From Bacteroidales bacterium UBA2295 (GTDB lineage Bacteria; Bacteroidota; Bacteroidia; Bacteroidales; Tenuifilaceae): 64,000 nt of DNA. The stretch is from positions 29,454 through 93,453 of the forward strand of contig DDWD01000212.1 of the NCBI GenBank assembly GCA_002345825.1, written 5' to 3'. The notes below the pieces were generated by a model that was not told the origin of the DNA, did not search any database, and was given only the letters and a program-made list of their open reading frames with translations. Shown piece after piece: positions 1-9,349 of the stretch. Each line of letters opens with the position of its first letter. Within the stretch, counting starts at the first letter, position 1. Made by a program: the position numbers and the translations under genes.

Positions 1-1319
1 TTATGTTTACCAGCATCAATATTCTAACCGAATTTGGACTGGTTGCCGCACTGGACATAATGGTAGTTTTTGTAATATCGCTGCTGCTAATCCCTACAAT
101 ATTTAGCTTTTTGCCCCCACCCGAACCCCGACACCTTCAGCATCTGGAGAGTTCTAGGGTACGAAATGCCATTACACGAGTAATTGTTATTGGCCTTTAC
201 CGCCGTAAAATTGTTTTTGCCCTCACATCATTACTGGTCATCTTCGGCCTTTGGGGTTTATCTAGAGTTCAAAGTTTGGGTTTTATGGTGGACGATATCC
301 CCAAGAACCATACGGTTTATATCGATTTAAAATTTTTTGAGAAGAATTTTTCGGGCGTTATGCCTTTCGAAATAATTGTTGATACCGATGCACCGCGGGG
401 CGTATTGCAGGCAAAAACGTTAAACCGAATAAACTCCCTGCAGGAAAAGCTTAAGGAGTATCCAGAACTCTCTAAACCCCTATCTGTTGTCGAAGCAGCT
501 AAGTTTGCAAGGCAAGGCTATTACAACGGCAGTAAAAGTCAATATCGATTACCCTATGGGCCAGAGCGGAACTTCATCCTCTCGTATCTACCAAAAAAAG
601 CGGGAAACAACCAAATGCTGAATAGGTTTGTAGATTCAACCGCAAGCATTACCCGTGTAATATACAACGTTGCCGACATTGGCTCAATTAGGGTAAAGGA
701 ACTTAAAGACAGGATTAGAGTTGATGTGGACTCGATTTTTGGTGAAGATTCGGGCAAAGTAGCCATTTCTGGGGGGAGCGTAATTGCGGCAAAGGGTAAC
801 GACTATCTAGTTCGAAGTCTTTTTGTTAGCCTTATGGCAGCCATTGCCATCATATCTGTATTCATGATATGGATGTTTAGAAAAGGGAAAATGGTATTGC
901 TCTCAATCTTACCAAACCTTATTCCACTGCTATTTACGGCTGCAGCAATGGGATTTATTGGAATACCACTCAAGCCCAGCACTGTAATTGTATTTAGCAT
1001 AGCTTTTGGTATTTCTGTAGATAACTCTATCCACTTCCTCGCAAAGTACCGGCAAGAGTTGGCACGTACCCGAAACAACCAAAAAGCCTCGGTACTGTGT
1101 GCAATTCGAGAAACAGGTGTAAGTATGATATATACTTCCATTGTGCTCTTTTTTGGCTTTGGAATATTTATCGCATCGAAATTTGGAGGAACCGTTTCGC
1201 TAGGTTTACTGGTTTCGCTAACGCTGTTAATTGCGCTTTTTAGTAACCTCATTCTCCTTCCTTCCGTTTTACTATCCTTTTCAAAGCACAATAAGGAAGA
1301 ATCGAATTGTTTACAATAA
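1..1319 (+). CDS. MMPL/RND-type exporter, C-terminal part (5' end outside window)
   Basis: C-terminal part of an inner-membrane RND-superfamily transporter of the MMPL/Patched-like kind, a group that exports lipids and other hydrophobic compounds using the proton gradient. The frame is open from the first base, so the ATG at 3 is probably internal and about half of the protein is missing. What remains reads as: a hydrophobic segment at residues about 6-37, another at about 70-90, a soluble extracytoplasmic domain (about 95-265), then a closing bundle of about five membrane segments (270-430). The motif GISVDNSIHFLAKY near residue 335 is typical of the family. A polyprenyl diphosphate synthase gene follows after 66 bases in the same direction. 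The substrate is unknown. The family call is secure; the subfamily is not. Confidence 0.85.
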   Translation, partial: MFTSINILTEFGLVAALDIMVVFVISLLLIPTIFSFLPPPEPRHLQHLESSRVRNAITRVIVIGLYRRKIVFALTSLLVIFGLWGLSRVQSLGFMVDDIPKNHTVYIDLKFFEKNFSGVMPFEIIVDTDAPRGVLQAKTLNRINSLQEKLKEYPELSKPLSVVEAAKFARQGYYNGSKSQYRLPYGPERNFILSYLPKKAGNNQMLNRFVDSTASITRVIYNVADIGSIRVKELKDRIRVDVDSIFGEDSGKVAISGGSVIAAKGNDYLVRSLFVSLMAAIAIISVFMIWMFRKGKMVLLSILPNLIPLLFTAAAMGFIGIPLKPSTVIVFSIAFGISVDNSIHFLAKYRQELARTRNNQKASVLCAIRETGVSMIYTSIVLFFGFGIFIASKFGGTVSLGLLVSLTLLIALFSNLILLPSVLLSFSKHNKEESNCLQ

Positions 1320-1385
1320 AGCCATTTTTCATCATCATAATTTTTATACCTTTACATAGCAGTAAAGGATTAACAAATATTTCAA

Positions 1386-2360
1386 ATGTATAGCATTGAA
1401 GAATTAACAGACATTGCCGACAAAGGAATTCATAACATCTCAATTCCTGAGGAACCAAATCGATTGTATGAGCCCATTCGTTACTCCCTTGCCTCGGGTG
1501 GAAAGCGGATTAGACCCGTATTGGTTCTTGCGGCTTGCAATATGTACTCAAACTCAATTGATAAGGCATTATACCCCGCCCTTGCTATAGAGCTTTTCCA
1601 TAACTTCACCCTTATTCACGATGACATAATGGACAAGGCTCCCCTCAGACGAAACCAGCCAACGGTTTATGCCAAGTGGGGTCAGGACATAGCCATCTTG
1701 TCGGGTGATGCGCTTAACATTTTAGCTTATCAACTTTTGGCCAAATCTGACAAAGAAATCCTTGCTCAGGTGCTTAATACTTTTAACAAGATAGCCCTAA
1801 GCGTATGCGATGGCCAGCAGTACGATATGGATTTTGAAACGGCTCAATATATTACCCAGGAAGAATACCTTAATATGATTGAGCTAAAAACATCGGTGCT
1901 ACTAAAAGGGGCTATGCAAATTGGAGGAATTGTTGCTGGTGCTTCCCAGTCCGACATTATTAAGCTGGGCGAGTTTGGGCTAAACCTTGGACTTGCTTTT
2001 CAACTGCAGGACGATCTGCTTGATGCCTTTGGAAACTCGAACACGTTTGGGAAAAAAATTGGGGGCGATATTGTGGCCAACAAAAAAACCTTCCTAACCA
2101 TCAAGGCATTTAGCTTGGCCAAGGGCAAGTCGCTCGAGCTGCTTAGCAGCTACTTCAAAGCTCAAAATGTTGATCCAATACAGAAGGTTCAGGAAGTGCT
2201 GAAAATTTACAATGAACTTGAGGTAAAGCATGAAACAGAATCAAAGATCAACGAATATTTTGATAATGCCTTGGTTGCTTTAGAAAAGATCAATATAAGT
2301 AGTGAGAAAAAAACGGTACTTCTCTCCCTCGCACAGAAAATGATGAACAGGGACCGGTAG
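1386..2360 (+). CDS. polyprenyl diphosphate synthase (trans-isoprenyl transferase)
   Basis: Cytoplasmic head-to-tail prenyltransferase that adds isopentenyl diphosphate units to an allylic diphosphate, supplying precursors of quinone side chains or carotenoids. The 324 residues carry the expected motifs: GGKRIRP (38-44), the first aspartate-rich motif DDIMD (79-83) and the second DDLLD (209-213). The first motif lacks the two-residue insertion of classical bacterial farnesyl diphosphate synthases, so the enzyme resembles geranylgeranyl/long-chain synthases, but the chain length cannot be read with confidence. The start is the ATG at 1386. It lies 66 bases behind the MMPL-type exporter gene and may be cotranscribed with it. 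Confidence 0.92.
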   Translation: MYSIEELTDIADKGIHNISIPEEPNRLYEPIRYSLASGGKRIRPVLVLAACNMYSNSIDKALYPALAIELFHNFTLIHDDIMDKAPLRRNQPTVYAKWGQDIAILSGDALNILAYQLLAKSDKEILAQVLNTFNKIALSVCDGQQYDMDFETAQYITQEEYLNMIELKTSVLLKGAMQIGGIVAGASQSDIIKLGEFGLNLGLAFQLQDDLLDAFGNSNTFGKKIGGDIVANKKTFLTIKAFSLAKGKSLELLSSYFKAQNVDPIQKVQEVLKIYNELEVKHETESKINEYFDNALVALEKINISSEKKTVLLSLAQKMMNRDR

Positions 2361-2406
2361 TGCAATTTATCTTAAATCGTTGCCTAATTATAAATTAATA
2401 AAGCAG

Positions 2407-3270
2407 ATGCTCGCCAATAAGTGGCTTGGTAGAAGATGTCCTCAGAATTTCATAATCAAGAAACCTTGGGCAGGTTCGCTTGTCTTAGCAAGCCTTGTGG
2501 CTGTATTTTTAATAGTATATAAACCATTAGGCGTTCATGCCAGCTATAGGCTTAGTTTCGAAGCAACTGTAATTATATACTGCATAATTGTGGCCATACC
2601 GGTTGCCCTTGCAGCAATTCTGCTCAAAAAAATTTCCTATTTTAACAATCCAAGAGAGTGGACAATAAAAAAGGAACTTGCTGCAATTGCCCTCATTGTT
2701 CTGCTGATGGGCACAATTATATACTTTACTGCTTTTATTATTGAAGAACCTTCCGATAGGTGGAACCTAAAAACATTGCTCGATTCGTACACTAGAACCA
2801 TACTGGGTGCCGCTATCCCGCTGCTTCTAATCTCACTTATTAATTACCCATATTGGTTTTTTCCGGAGAGGCTACTAACCGAAGAAACCCACAGCAAACC
2901 AATTAATAACGGAAGCGAATCGGATGTAAACATAAACATCAGTTCGATGCTTAAAAAGGAAAAGCTTAGTTTTTCCCTAAACGAGTTTGTATACGCAGCA
3001 TCAGAAGGTAACTATGTTAACTTTTACCTTTTACAAAAAGGCAAAATAGTTAAGGCTGTTATTCGAAACTCTATAAACAACGTTGAACAACAGCTAGCTT
3101 ACTACAAACGTGTAATGAGGGTTCACCGGGCTTTTATTGTTAATGTAGATATGGTTAGGTCGATGAGGGGAAACTCACTGGGGTATACGCTAAAGCTTAA
3201 TGGACTTGACCAAGAAATACCTGTTTCGCGTAAAAATACATCGACATTCCGCACACTTTTCCAAGGATAA
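2407..3270 (+). CDS. membrane-anchored LytTR-type DNA-binding regulator
   Basis: Transcription regulator with an N-terminal membrane part and a C-terminal LytTR DNA-binding domain. Four hydrophobic segments (roughly residues 20-40, 55-75, 90-112 and 128-146 from the ATG) replace the response-regulator receiver found in many LytTR proteins. The last ~100 residues show LytTR features, including the stretch ASEGNYVNFYL, the segment MRVHRAFIVNV and a terminal IPVSRK. The frame extends up to a TTG at 2380; I prefer the ATG at 2407 because TTG starts are rare in these genomes. The next gene encodes a TonB-receptor-like barrel, a common partner, and the gap between them holds a direct repeat with the 21-base period expected of LytTR sites. 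How membrane signals reach the DNA-binding domain is not known. Confidence 0.85.
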   Translation: MLANKWLGRRCPQNFIIKKPWAGSLVLASLVAVFLIVYKPLGVHASYRLSFEATVIIYCIIVAIPVALAAILLKKISYFNNPREWTIKKELAAIALIVLLMGTIIYFTAFIIEEPSDRWNLKTLLDSYTRTILGAAIPLLLISLINYPYWFFPERLLTEETHSKPINNGSESDVNINISSMLKKEKLSFSLNEFVYAASEGNYVNFYLLQKGKIVKAVIRNSINNVEQQLAYYKRVMRVHRAFIVNVDMVRSMRGNSLGYTLKLNGLDQEIPVSRKNTSTFRTLFQG

Positions 3271-3273
3271 CCA

Positions 3274-3313
3274 TATCCACCCATCACAACTTTTTATCCA
3301 CCCATCACAACTT
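3274..3313 (+). repeat. 19-bp direct repeat, 21-bp period, candidate LytTR operator
   Basis: The sequence TATCCACCCATCACAACTT occurs twice, at 3274-3292 and 3295-3313, identical over 19 bases with a period of 21. It starts four bases after the LytTR gene ends and about 125 bases before the start of the barrel gene. LytTR proteins classically bind two 9-base direct repeats spaced one helical double-turn (about 21 bases) apart. On the minus strand each copy contains AAGTTGTG, which matches the GTT core of that consensus but not its 3' end. Operator function is inferred. Confidence 0.45.
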
Positions 3314-3438
3314 CTCTTTTTCATTTATCATCTCACACCAAACCCTTGCTATGCATACCAAATAATAGGCAATAGCACACGTAACCCTTTTTCTTTGCAG
3401 TACAGTTTAATTGTGTTTGCAAATAAAAATTTTGGGTT

Positions 3439-5796
3439 ATGAAAAAAACAATGAGAGTTATTTGTCGTGCAACAGCTTCGATTATGGTGGTGCTAGTTAC
3501 TGCTGCTAATGTAAATGCGCAGAACAATCTATCTGTTACTGGTTCTGTAGTCGAGTTGGGAACAAACGAGCCAATTCCTTTTGCCAACGTGGCACTTTAC
3601 AATGCCGATGGGCAAACCCTGGTTGCAGGAGCAAGCTGCACCTTAGCTGGGGATTTTACTGTTAATGCTAGCCGCAAGGGTCTTTATAAGTTAACAATTA
3701 GTGCCATTGGTTTTGAAAGTGTAAGCAAAAAGATTGATTTATCATCTAATCCCAGGGTTGATTTGGGCACAACGCATCTAACCGAACAGGCTATTGGTTT
3801 GCAAGGGGTTAGGGTTTTTGGCGAAAGGGTTAGGGCAAAAAGCGAAGCCAGCAAAAACTCTTACAACATCAGCAGCGAGATGAAGCAAGCATCTAGCACA
3901 GGTGTAGACATACTAAAATTCGTTCCAGGAGTTCAGGTTGACTTTATGCACAATATCTCGCTCGAGGGAAATAGGAACGTTTTAATTTTGGTGGATGGAA
4001 TAGAGCGCGATGCTTCATTTATAAATCAGCTCAATGCACAAAACATTGAGCGAATAGAGATTTCCAATATTCCCCCTGCACGATACGACGGAAATGTTTC
4101 GGGGGTTATCAATATAATTCTAGCCAAGAATAAGGCTAAGGGAGTTGATGGCCACCTGTTTTTCGAATTGCCAACGTCAAAAAATATGGTGTACCTATTC
4201 CCATCCTATAGTCTCAATGTTAGCTTAGGGAAGTTAAGAATTTTTACCTCTTACAACGGCGAGGTAAGTAAGCTAAAATTGTATGAAGAAAGTCAACTCC
4301 AAGTTTTTGAAACGCTTAATGATAATGCCATAGAAATTGCTAGTAACCAGTCTGTATTTCAAAACAACTGGTCGCATCGTTTTAACTACGGAATCGACTA
4401 CTTTATCAACAGCAAAAATCAACTTAACGTATATGCTTATCACAACCGTTTTTCGCAAGAATATAACGGAAATGTGACAGCTATTTACAATGGAGACACA
4501 AGCAATACATGGGAAGCCAACAAGGAGGATGAGGACAAGAATACTAGTAACTTTTACTCCCTATACTATGTACACTCTTTTAAAGATTCAACAAAACATA
4601 CTATTAGCGTCGATCTTAGCCTGCAACATTTTGAAGCAACCAGCATAACACAATATACAACAGGTATTGATAGCCCTAGCTTGGACAATTTAACAACCCC
4701 TCAGCAACAAAATGGAAGTATAAAACTAGATTACAACCTTCCAATCTCAAAAATGTTGTCAATAAAATTGGGAGCAAAAGGAGTAGCCAGAGAACTGGAA
4801 AACGGGAGTGAATTCCTGTACAAGAATAATCAAGTTTCGGGCTATTCCGAGATGATGTACAAGAGACAAAAGCTGGACGCCAGCATAGGGTTGCGTTACG
4901 AGAGATCAGAAGTAGAGCTGGCAAACAATTTTTCCAGAATTGCCCACAACTTTCTCCCAACCCTTTCGGTGGGTTACAAACACAGCAAAAAGCATAATAC
5001 TCGGCTATCATACAGAAATTCAATGATCTACCCAATTCTTTATCAACTTAATCCACAAGTAAATACAACTAACCCGTATACCCAGCATAGCGGAAATGCT
5101 TTGCTCGAACCATCGATACTACACAACGTTGTTCTTGAACACAGCACACGAATTAAGAAGGGTTTTGTTAATATGCGGCTATACTACACGGTGAACGAAA
5201 ACACAATAGACAACCTTTTAACGATTGACGATGAAGGTGCTTCCCATACAAAACCATACAACCTGGGAACTCTAAAGCAGCTTGGCCTAAAAGTTTCGGG
5301 AATAATCACTGCAGGTACATTCCTCACCATTAGCCCTAGTATTAGCTTTTTTAATTATGGCACCACTGCAAATAGCCTAGCACAACAAAATTCAATCGAA
5401 GACAGGAAAGGATTTGGATTATCCACAAGCTTGTCGTCAATCGTATCGCTTGGAAAAGGGTTATCCTTTTCGGGCACCTTTCAGTATTTTACACCCATTG
5501 CAAACATTCAAAGCAGCAGGTTTGAAGATGCAATATACTTTTTGGCTCTGGATAAAGAATTTAAGAACGGACTTAAAATTGGGGTTGTAAGCGCCATTCC
5601 TCTAGCAAAAGAGTTTACTTACTTTGGCCAAAAAACCATTCATAACAATTATAGCAGCCACCACAGTGGCCAAATTGAAAAATCACTTGTTCCATTCTGG
5701 TTTCGCATAACCTACCGATTTGCATCAGGACAAAGGAAACCGAGTATCAATAGGGATATTGAAGACCTTGAAACGATTCCCCGAAAAGGATTTTAA
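3439..5796 (+). CDS. TonB-dependent-receptor-like outer-membrane barrel protein
   Basis: Outer-membrane protein with a signal peptide ending near residue 28 (after NVNA), a carboxypeptidase-regulatory/CNA-B-like beta domain (about 30-115), a plug-like domain (about 140-235, with the run NVLILVDGIERD) and a large C-terminal beta-barrel of alternating short strands ending at F785. This order is that of the Bacteroidota 'outer membrane beta-barrel family' related to TonB receptors. At 785 residues it is shorter than SusC (about 1000), and no SusD partner is present, so glycan uptake should not be assumed. The LytTR regulator gene lies just upstream and probably controls it. The ligand is unknown. 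Confidence 0.88.
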   Translation: MKKTMRVICRATASIMVVLVTAANVNAQNNLSVTGSVVELGTNEPIPFANVALYNADGQTLVAGASCTLAGDFTVNASRKGLYKLTISAIGFESVSKKIDLSSNPRVDLGTTHLTEQAIGLQGVRVFGERVRAKSEASKNSYNISSEMKQASSTGVDILKFVPGVQVDFMHNISLEGNRNVLILVDGIERDASFINQLNAQNIERIEISNIPPARYDGNVSGVINIILAKNKAKGVDGHLFFELPTSKNMVYLFPSYSLNVSLGKLRIFTSYNGEVSKLKLYEESQLQVFETLNDNAIEIASNQSVFQNNWSHRFNYGIDYFINSKNQLNVYAYHNRFSQEYNGNVTAIYNGDTSNTWEANKEDEDKNTSNFYSLYYVHSFKDSTKHTISVDLSLQHFEATSITQYTTGIDSPSLDNLTTPQQQNGSIKLDYNLPISKMLSIKLGAKGVARELENGSEFLYKNNQVSGYSEMMYKRQKLDASIGLRYERSEVELANNFSRIAHNFLPTLSVGYKHSKKHNTRLSYRNSMIYPILYQLNPQVNTTNPYTQHSGNALLEPSILHNVVLEHSTRIKKGFVNMRLYYTVNENTIDNLLTIDDEGASHTKPYNLGTLKQLGLKVSGIITAGTFLTISPSISFFNYGTTANSLAQQNSIEDRKGFGLSTSLSSIVSLGKGLSFSGTFQYFTPIANIQSSRFEDAIYFLALDKEFKNGLKIGVVSAIPLAKEFTYFGQKTIHNNYSSHHSGQIEKSLVPFWFRITYRFASGQRKPSINRDIEDLETIPRKGF

Positions 5797-5911
5797 AATC
5801 CACACAACCTGTTTTGACCTTAATAAACCCTATAATATGTTGGAATGTAAACACTTTTTAGCCCGATCTGTTTGGTATCAATATTTTATTCTGTTTTCAA
5901 ATTGTTTATAC

Positions 5912-5919
5912 TAATTTTG
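5912..5919 (+). promoter_or_regulatory. candidate -7 element (TAATTTTG)
   Basis: TAATTTTG fits the Bacteroidota -7 consensus TAnnTTTG and sits 44 bases before the ATG of the YitT-family gene. No good TTTG was seen at the -33 distance, so the call is weak. Confidence 0.35.
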
Positions 5920-5963
5920 CAGCCAAATTAAAAAAACCTCAACTTCAAAAAAACCACCTCATT

Positions 5964-6872
5964 ATGAGCTACGTATCAAAAGAAAAGCTGTTCTCAAAGG
6001 AATGGTTTAGAGTATGGAGCCTAATAACCATTGGGGCGTTTATCCTTGCCTCTGGATTTGTTTTCTTTATCGATCCTCACAGAATTGCTCCGGGCGGAGT
6101 TTACGGAATAGGTATCATTGTTCACTACCTAACCAAGGGTATGTTCAGCTGGGCTCCCGAGGGATTCCCCATTGGTACCGTTGGGCTTATTCTTAACATT
6201 CCGCTTACAATTATTGGCATAAAACTACTTGGCCCACGCTTTGGGGTAAAAACAGTAATTGGATTTATACTCACTTCGGTATTTATCGACGCGCAACACT
6301 ACCTGTTTGGCTACGATCCGCTGGTTGACGATGCATTACTATCGTCAGTTTTTGGAGGTGTGCTGGTGGGGTTCGGTCTCGGCCTAATTTTTAAATCGAA
6401 GGCTACCAGTGGCGGTCCCGATATAATTGCCATGATAATTGCCAAGTACACCCGCCTGCCCCTTGGTCAGCTGATGATTTATGTAGATTCGGCCATTGTG
6501 CTTATTGCCCTAGCCGCATTTCAGGATTGGAAAATTCCGCTGTACTCATGGATCGTTATCTACATCACCGGAAAGGTTATTGACATGACCATCCAGGGTG
6601 CCAGCTACGATAAAACCCTCTTTATTATCTCCGACAAGTATGAAGAGATAAGGGAGAAGCTAATTGTTGACCTGGATCGGGGTGGAACGCTTATAAATGC
6701 TGTTGGAATGTACAAAGGGCAGGAAAAGAAAATCATCTTTACCAACGTGAATCGCCGAGAGGTTTACATGCTCCGCGACTTTATTGAGCAGATTGACCCA
6801 AGAGCCTTTATAACAGTTATTGATGCCAACGAAATTTTGGGCAACGGCTTTAAACCTATTAAAGAGGAGTAG
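5964..6872 (+). CDS. YitT family membrane protein (DUF2179 C-terminal domain)
   Basis: Integral inner-membrane protein of the YitT/YqfU group. About five to six hydrophobic segments fill residues 15-210 (including the conserved glycine-rich stretch around FGGVLVGFGLGLIF and SGGPDIIA). A soluble C-terminal DUF2179 domain follows (about 215-300), with the typical opening TLFIISDKYEEI and internal RGGT and EKKIIFTNVNRREV motifs. At 302 residues it has the normal family length. The molecular function of the family is not settled. The gene is monocistronic: a strong terminator follows. Confidence 0.9.
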   Translation: MSYVSKEKLFSKEWFRVWSLITIGAFILASGFVFFIDPHRIAPGGVYGIGIIVHYLTKGMFSWAPEGFPIGTVGLILNIPLTIIGIKLLGPRFGVKTVIGFILTSVFIDAQHYLFGYDPLVDDALLSSVFGGVLVGFGLGLIFKSKATSGGPDIIAMIIAKYTRLPLGQLMIYVDSAIVLIALAAFQDWKIPLYSWIVIYITGKVIDMTIQGASYDKTLFIISDKYEEIREKLIVDLDRGGTLINAVGMYKGQEKKIIFTNVNRREVYMLRDFIEQIDPRAFITVIDANEILGNGFKPIKEE

Positions 6873-6893
6873 CTAAGCATAAACAAAAACCAC

Positions 6894-6935
6894 AAAAAGG
6901 CGCAGGGAGCGTTTTAAGCCCCCTGCGCCTTTTTT
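6894..6935 (+). terminator. rho-independent terminator after the YitT gene
   Basis: AAAAAGGCGCAGGG (6894-6907) pairs with CCCTGCGCCTTTTT (6921-6934) across a 13-base loop, with a T tract on the right arm. It lies 22 bases after the stop codon. Confidence 0.9.
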
Positions 6936-7010
6936 GGCACAAAGTTGTACTACCCAAAGACAACAAGCCATTAAAATGCTAATTTTACGCCAACAAAACG
7001 ATTTTTGGAG

Positions 7011-7937
7011 ATGAAAGGAAAGGTACTAAAGTCAACCGGTAGCTGGTATACCATCATCGACGAGGATGGTAACCACTACAAGTGTAAGATTAGAGGAAAA
7101 TTGCGGCTAAAATCATCGCGAACAACCAACCCCATTACCGTTGGCGATACGGTTGAGTTTAGCACCGAGAGCGATGGCGTTACCGGCAATATTGATGGCA
7201 TAGAGCCAAGAAGGAATTACATAATCCGGAAATCATCAAACCTTTCGCGCGAGTCGCACATTATTGCAGCAAACATCGACCAAGCCATTCTGGTGGTAAC
7301 CATCGATTTTCCGGAGACCAACCTTGTTTTTATCGACCGGTACTTGGCCACATCGGAGGCATACCAAATTCCAGCCATATTGCTCTTCAACAAAATTGAC
7401 CTTTATTCCGATGAGATTTTTCAAGAGAAGCTAAACTACTACGAATCAATATACAAGCCCCTTTACCCTTGCTACAGGGTGTCGGCCAAAACGGGCGAGG
7501 GTATTGAAGAGGTACGCGAAATTATCCGAGGGAAATCGAGCCTTTTCTCAGGCAACTCGGGGGTTGGAAAAAGCACCCTGATTAATAGGGTTGAACCCAA
7601 CCTGAACCTGAAGACTGCCGATATATCGCACTACCATCTAAAGGGGAAGCACACAACAACATTTAGCGAGATGTTTCCACTTGAAGGAGGGGGCTTTATT
7701 ATTGATACTCCCGGTATCAAAGGATTTGGCCTAGTAGATATGGACAAAAGGGAGATTTTCCACTTTTTCCCCGAAATTTTTAAGGTTTCGGCAACGTGTC
7801 AATACAAAAACTGCACACACGAGCACGAGCCCGGATGTGCAGTTAAAGATGCTGTTGAAAACTATTTGATTCATCCCTCGCGCTACTACAGCTACCTAAG
7901 CATAATGAACGAGCAGGAGGGAAAGTACCGAACCTAA
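7011..7937 (+). CDS. rsgA: ribosome small subunit-dependent GTPase A
   Basis: Circularly permuted GTPase that acts in late maturation of the 30S ribosomal subunit. The order is diagnostic: an N-terminal OB-fold (about 1-70), then the G4 motif NKID (127-130) ahead of G1, GNSGVGKST (181-189), and G3 DTPG. A C-terminal zinc finger follows, with cysteines and histidine in CQYKNCTHEHEPGC. I start at the ATG at 7011; an in-frame TTG two codons earlier is unlikely. At 308 residues it has the usual length. It lies convergent with, and four bases from, the end of the universal stress protein gene. Confidence 0.96.
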   Translation: MKGKVLKSTGSWYTIIDEDGNHYKCKIRGKLRLKSSRTTNPITVGDTVEFSTESDGVTGNIDGIEPRRNYIIRKSSNLSRESHIIAANIDQAILVVTIDFPETNLVFIDRYLATSEAYQIPAILLFNKIDLYSDEIFQEKLNYYESIYKPLYPCYRVSAKTGEGIEEVREIIRGKSSLFSGNSGVGKSTLINRVEPNLNLKTADISHYHLKGKHTTTFSEMFPLEGGGFIIDTPGIKGFGLVDMDKREIFHFFPEIFKVSATCQYKNCTHEHEPGCAVKDAVENYLIHPSRYYSYLSIMNEQEGKYRT

Positions 7938-7941
7938 AAGG

Positions 7942-8772
7942 CTATACCATTGCTGGATTTACACACAGTACGGGTATCTTTGCCGTATTAGCAATAACAT
8001 ATTGCTCCTGCGCACCGAATATGTAATCGGTAAAGTCGAGGTTTGGCGTGGTCATGATAAGTATTAAGTCAGCCTCAATGTCAACCGCTAGCTTAACAAC
8101 CTCGTCGGAAAAATTGGTTCCTTTAGCTGCATTGTGAACGTCTATTTCAATCTCGTTGGCTTCAAGATGTTTCTTTGCAAAAGCCAAGTTGTAGTTTATC
8201 TTTTTCTGTATACCAGCATCGGTTGCGTAGGGCAAAATAACGTGAACTCTAGAGTTGAACTGGTGTGCAGTACGGATGGCCCAACGAAGTCTTTCTTTCT
8301 CATTCAATCTGTAATCGAGTGGGAACACAATATTTTCAAAAATTCTGCCCTCTTTTGGCGCATCCTGAATGACCAGGAATGGTACATTTGATCCTGCAAT
8401 AACCTTTAGCGCCTTGCTTCCGGTTAACTTCTGAACACCCTTAATTCCATGGGTTCCCATAATTACCGTATCGGCCTCGATATCGAAAGCATACTCGCTA
8501 ATGGTGTGAAAAATATTCCCTTCCTGAATCACTGTTTTAACATCAATGCCATGTTGCTCTTTGATGCGAACAGCATCAGCCTTAATTTGCTCTGCAGCCT
8601 CTTTTTCGTTTAGCTTACCCTTTGCGAACATCCCGCCGGCCTCTATAACGTGAATCAGATCGACAGTAAAACTATCGGTAAAGGATCCAATTTTAAGTGC
8701 GTAAAGTAGGGCGTTCTCCGAAACTTGTGTAAAATCCCACGGTACGATTAATTTTTGAGATTTGATTTCCAT
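7942..8772 (-). CDS. universal stress protein, tandem UspA domains
   Basis: Cytoplasmic protein of 276 residues made of two UspA folds (about 1-140 and 146-274). The first copy ends in the classic nucleotide-binding pattern GTHGIKGVQKLTGSKA (G-x2-G-x9-G-S), so it probably binds ATP. The second copy lacks this pattern (it has MTTPNLDFTDYIFGAQEQ instead) and may be structural. Tandem Usp proteins are common stress-induced proteins in this phylum, but the exact role is unknown. The 156 bases upstream are very AT-rich. Confidence 0.9.
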   Translation of the reverse strand: MEIKSQKLIVPWDFTQVSENALLYALKIGSFTDSFTVDLIHVIEAGGMFAKGKLNEKEAAEQIKADAVRIKEQHGIDVKTVIQEGNIFHTISEYAFDIEADTVIMGTHGIKGVQKLTGSKALKVIAGSNVPFLVIQDAPKEGRIFENIVFPLDYRLNEKERLRWAIRTAHQFNSRVHVILPYATDAGIQKKINYNLAFAKKHLEANEIEIDVHNAAKGTNFSDEVVKLAVDIEADLILIMTTPNLDFTDYIFGAQEQYVIANTAKIPVLCVNPAMV

Positions 8773-8928
8773 AGTTACTGGGTTTTAGGACAAAAACTAA
8801 TTTTTGAAGATATAAATTTAGGGTATTTATTTATTTAACCATATAAAATTTTTGCAAAAAAAATTTTTGCGATAGCAATTCAATTCGTTAAACGCTAATA
8901 TTCTTTGCATTAAAACCATTCGGGCCGA

Positions 8929-9168
8929 TTAACTTGTTACTATTTTTATTGCTTGTACCGGACAAACATTTACCAACTCTTGTGCAATATCGCTAAATAG
9001 GGCAGGTTCATCAATGGTTTGTGTATCGTCACTAAAGTTAGCCGTGTTAACCCAGGAAACCCTACCGTCTTGTGATGAATAGGTTAACATTTCGGGAGCA
9101 ATTGAAACACAAAACCCACAGGCAATGCACTTGTACCTATGTATCTGTATCTTGACTAGGTGAATCAA
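8929..9168 (-). CDS. small 4Fe-4S ferredoxin
   Basis: A 79-residue electron carrier with one cluster-binding motif, C14-x2-C17-x2-C20, and a distant C69-P70. This fits a single [4Fe-4S] cluster of the monocluster ferredoxin type. The start codon is a TTG at 9168: no ATG is available before the first cysteine, and an in-frame stop lies three codons further upstream. No redox partner gene is adjacent. It is transcribed divergently from the Cache-like gene. Confidence 0.8.
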   Translation of the reverse strand: MIHLVKIQIHRYKCIACGFCVSIAPEMLTYSSQDGRVSWVNTANFSDDTQTIDEPALFSDIAQELVNVCPVQAIKIVTS

Positions 9169-9291
9169 CCTTAACTATTGTAAAAGTGTAAACTTAAATT
9201 ACAGGATAATTGAATATCAAGTCCAAAAATAGTAATAAATCGAGTTTTATGGGTAGCTAAGCCTTGGGGTAATCTCTTTTTGACAATAATT

Positions 9292-9322
9292 TTTGTTAGG
9301 TGTCCGAAAAAATCTATCTTTA
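9292..9322 (+). promoter_or_regulatory. Bacteroidota-type promoter for the Cache-like/YccF pair
   Basis: TTTG (9292-9295), a 19-base spacer and TATCTTTA (9315-9322) match the -33/-7 consensus TTTG / TAnnTTTG with one mismatch. It is placed 27 bases before the ATG at 9350, which also supports that start over the upstream TTG at 9293. Confidence 0.6.
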
Positions 9323-9349
9323 ACCTATATCCAAAATTCAGAAGAACAG

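Noticed and set aside
3274..3313. Possible two-unit CRISPR remnant
   Set aside because: Only two copies with a two-base spacer and no cas genes; a LytTR-type direct repeat fits better.
5720..5914. 64-codon open frame past the end of the barrel gene
   Set aside because: Overlaps the barrel gene in another frame and has no recognisable features.
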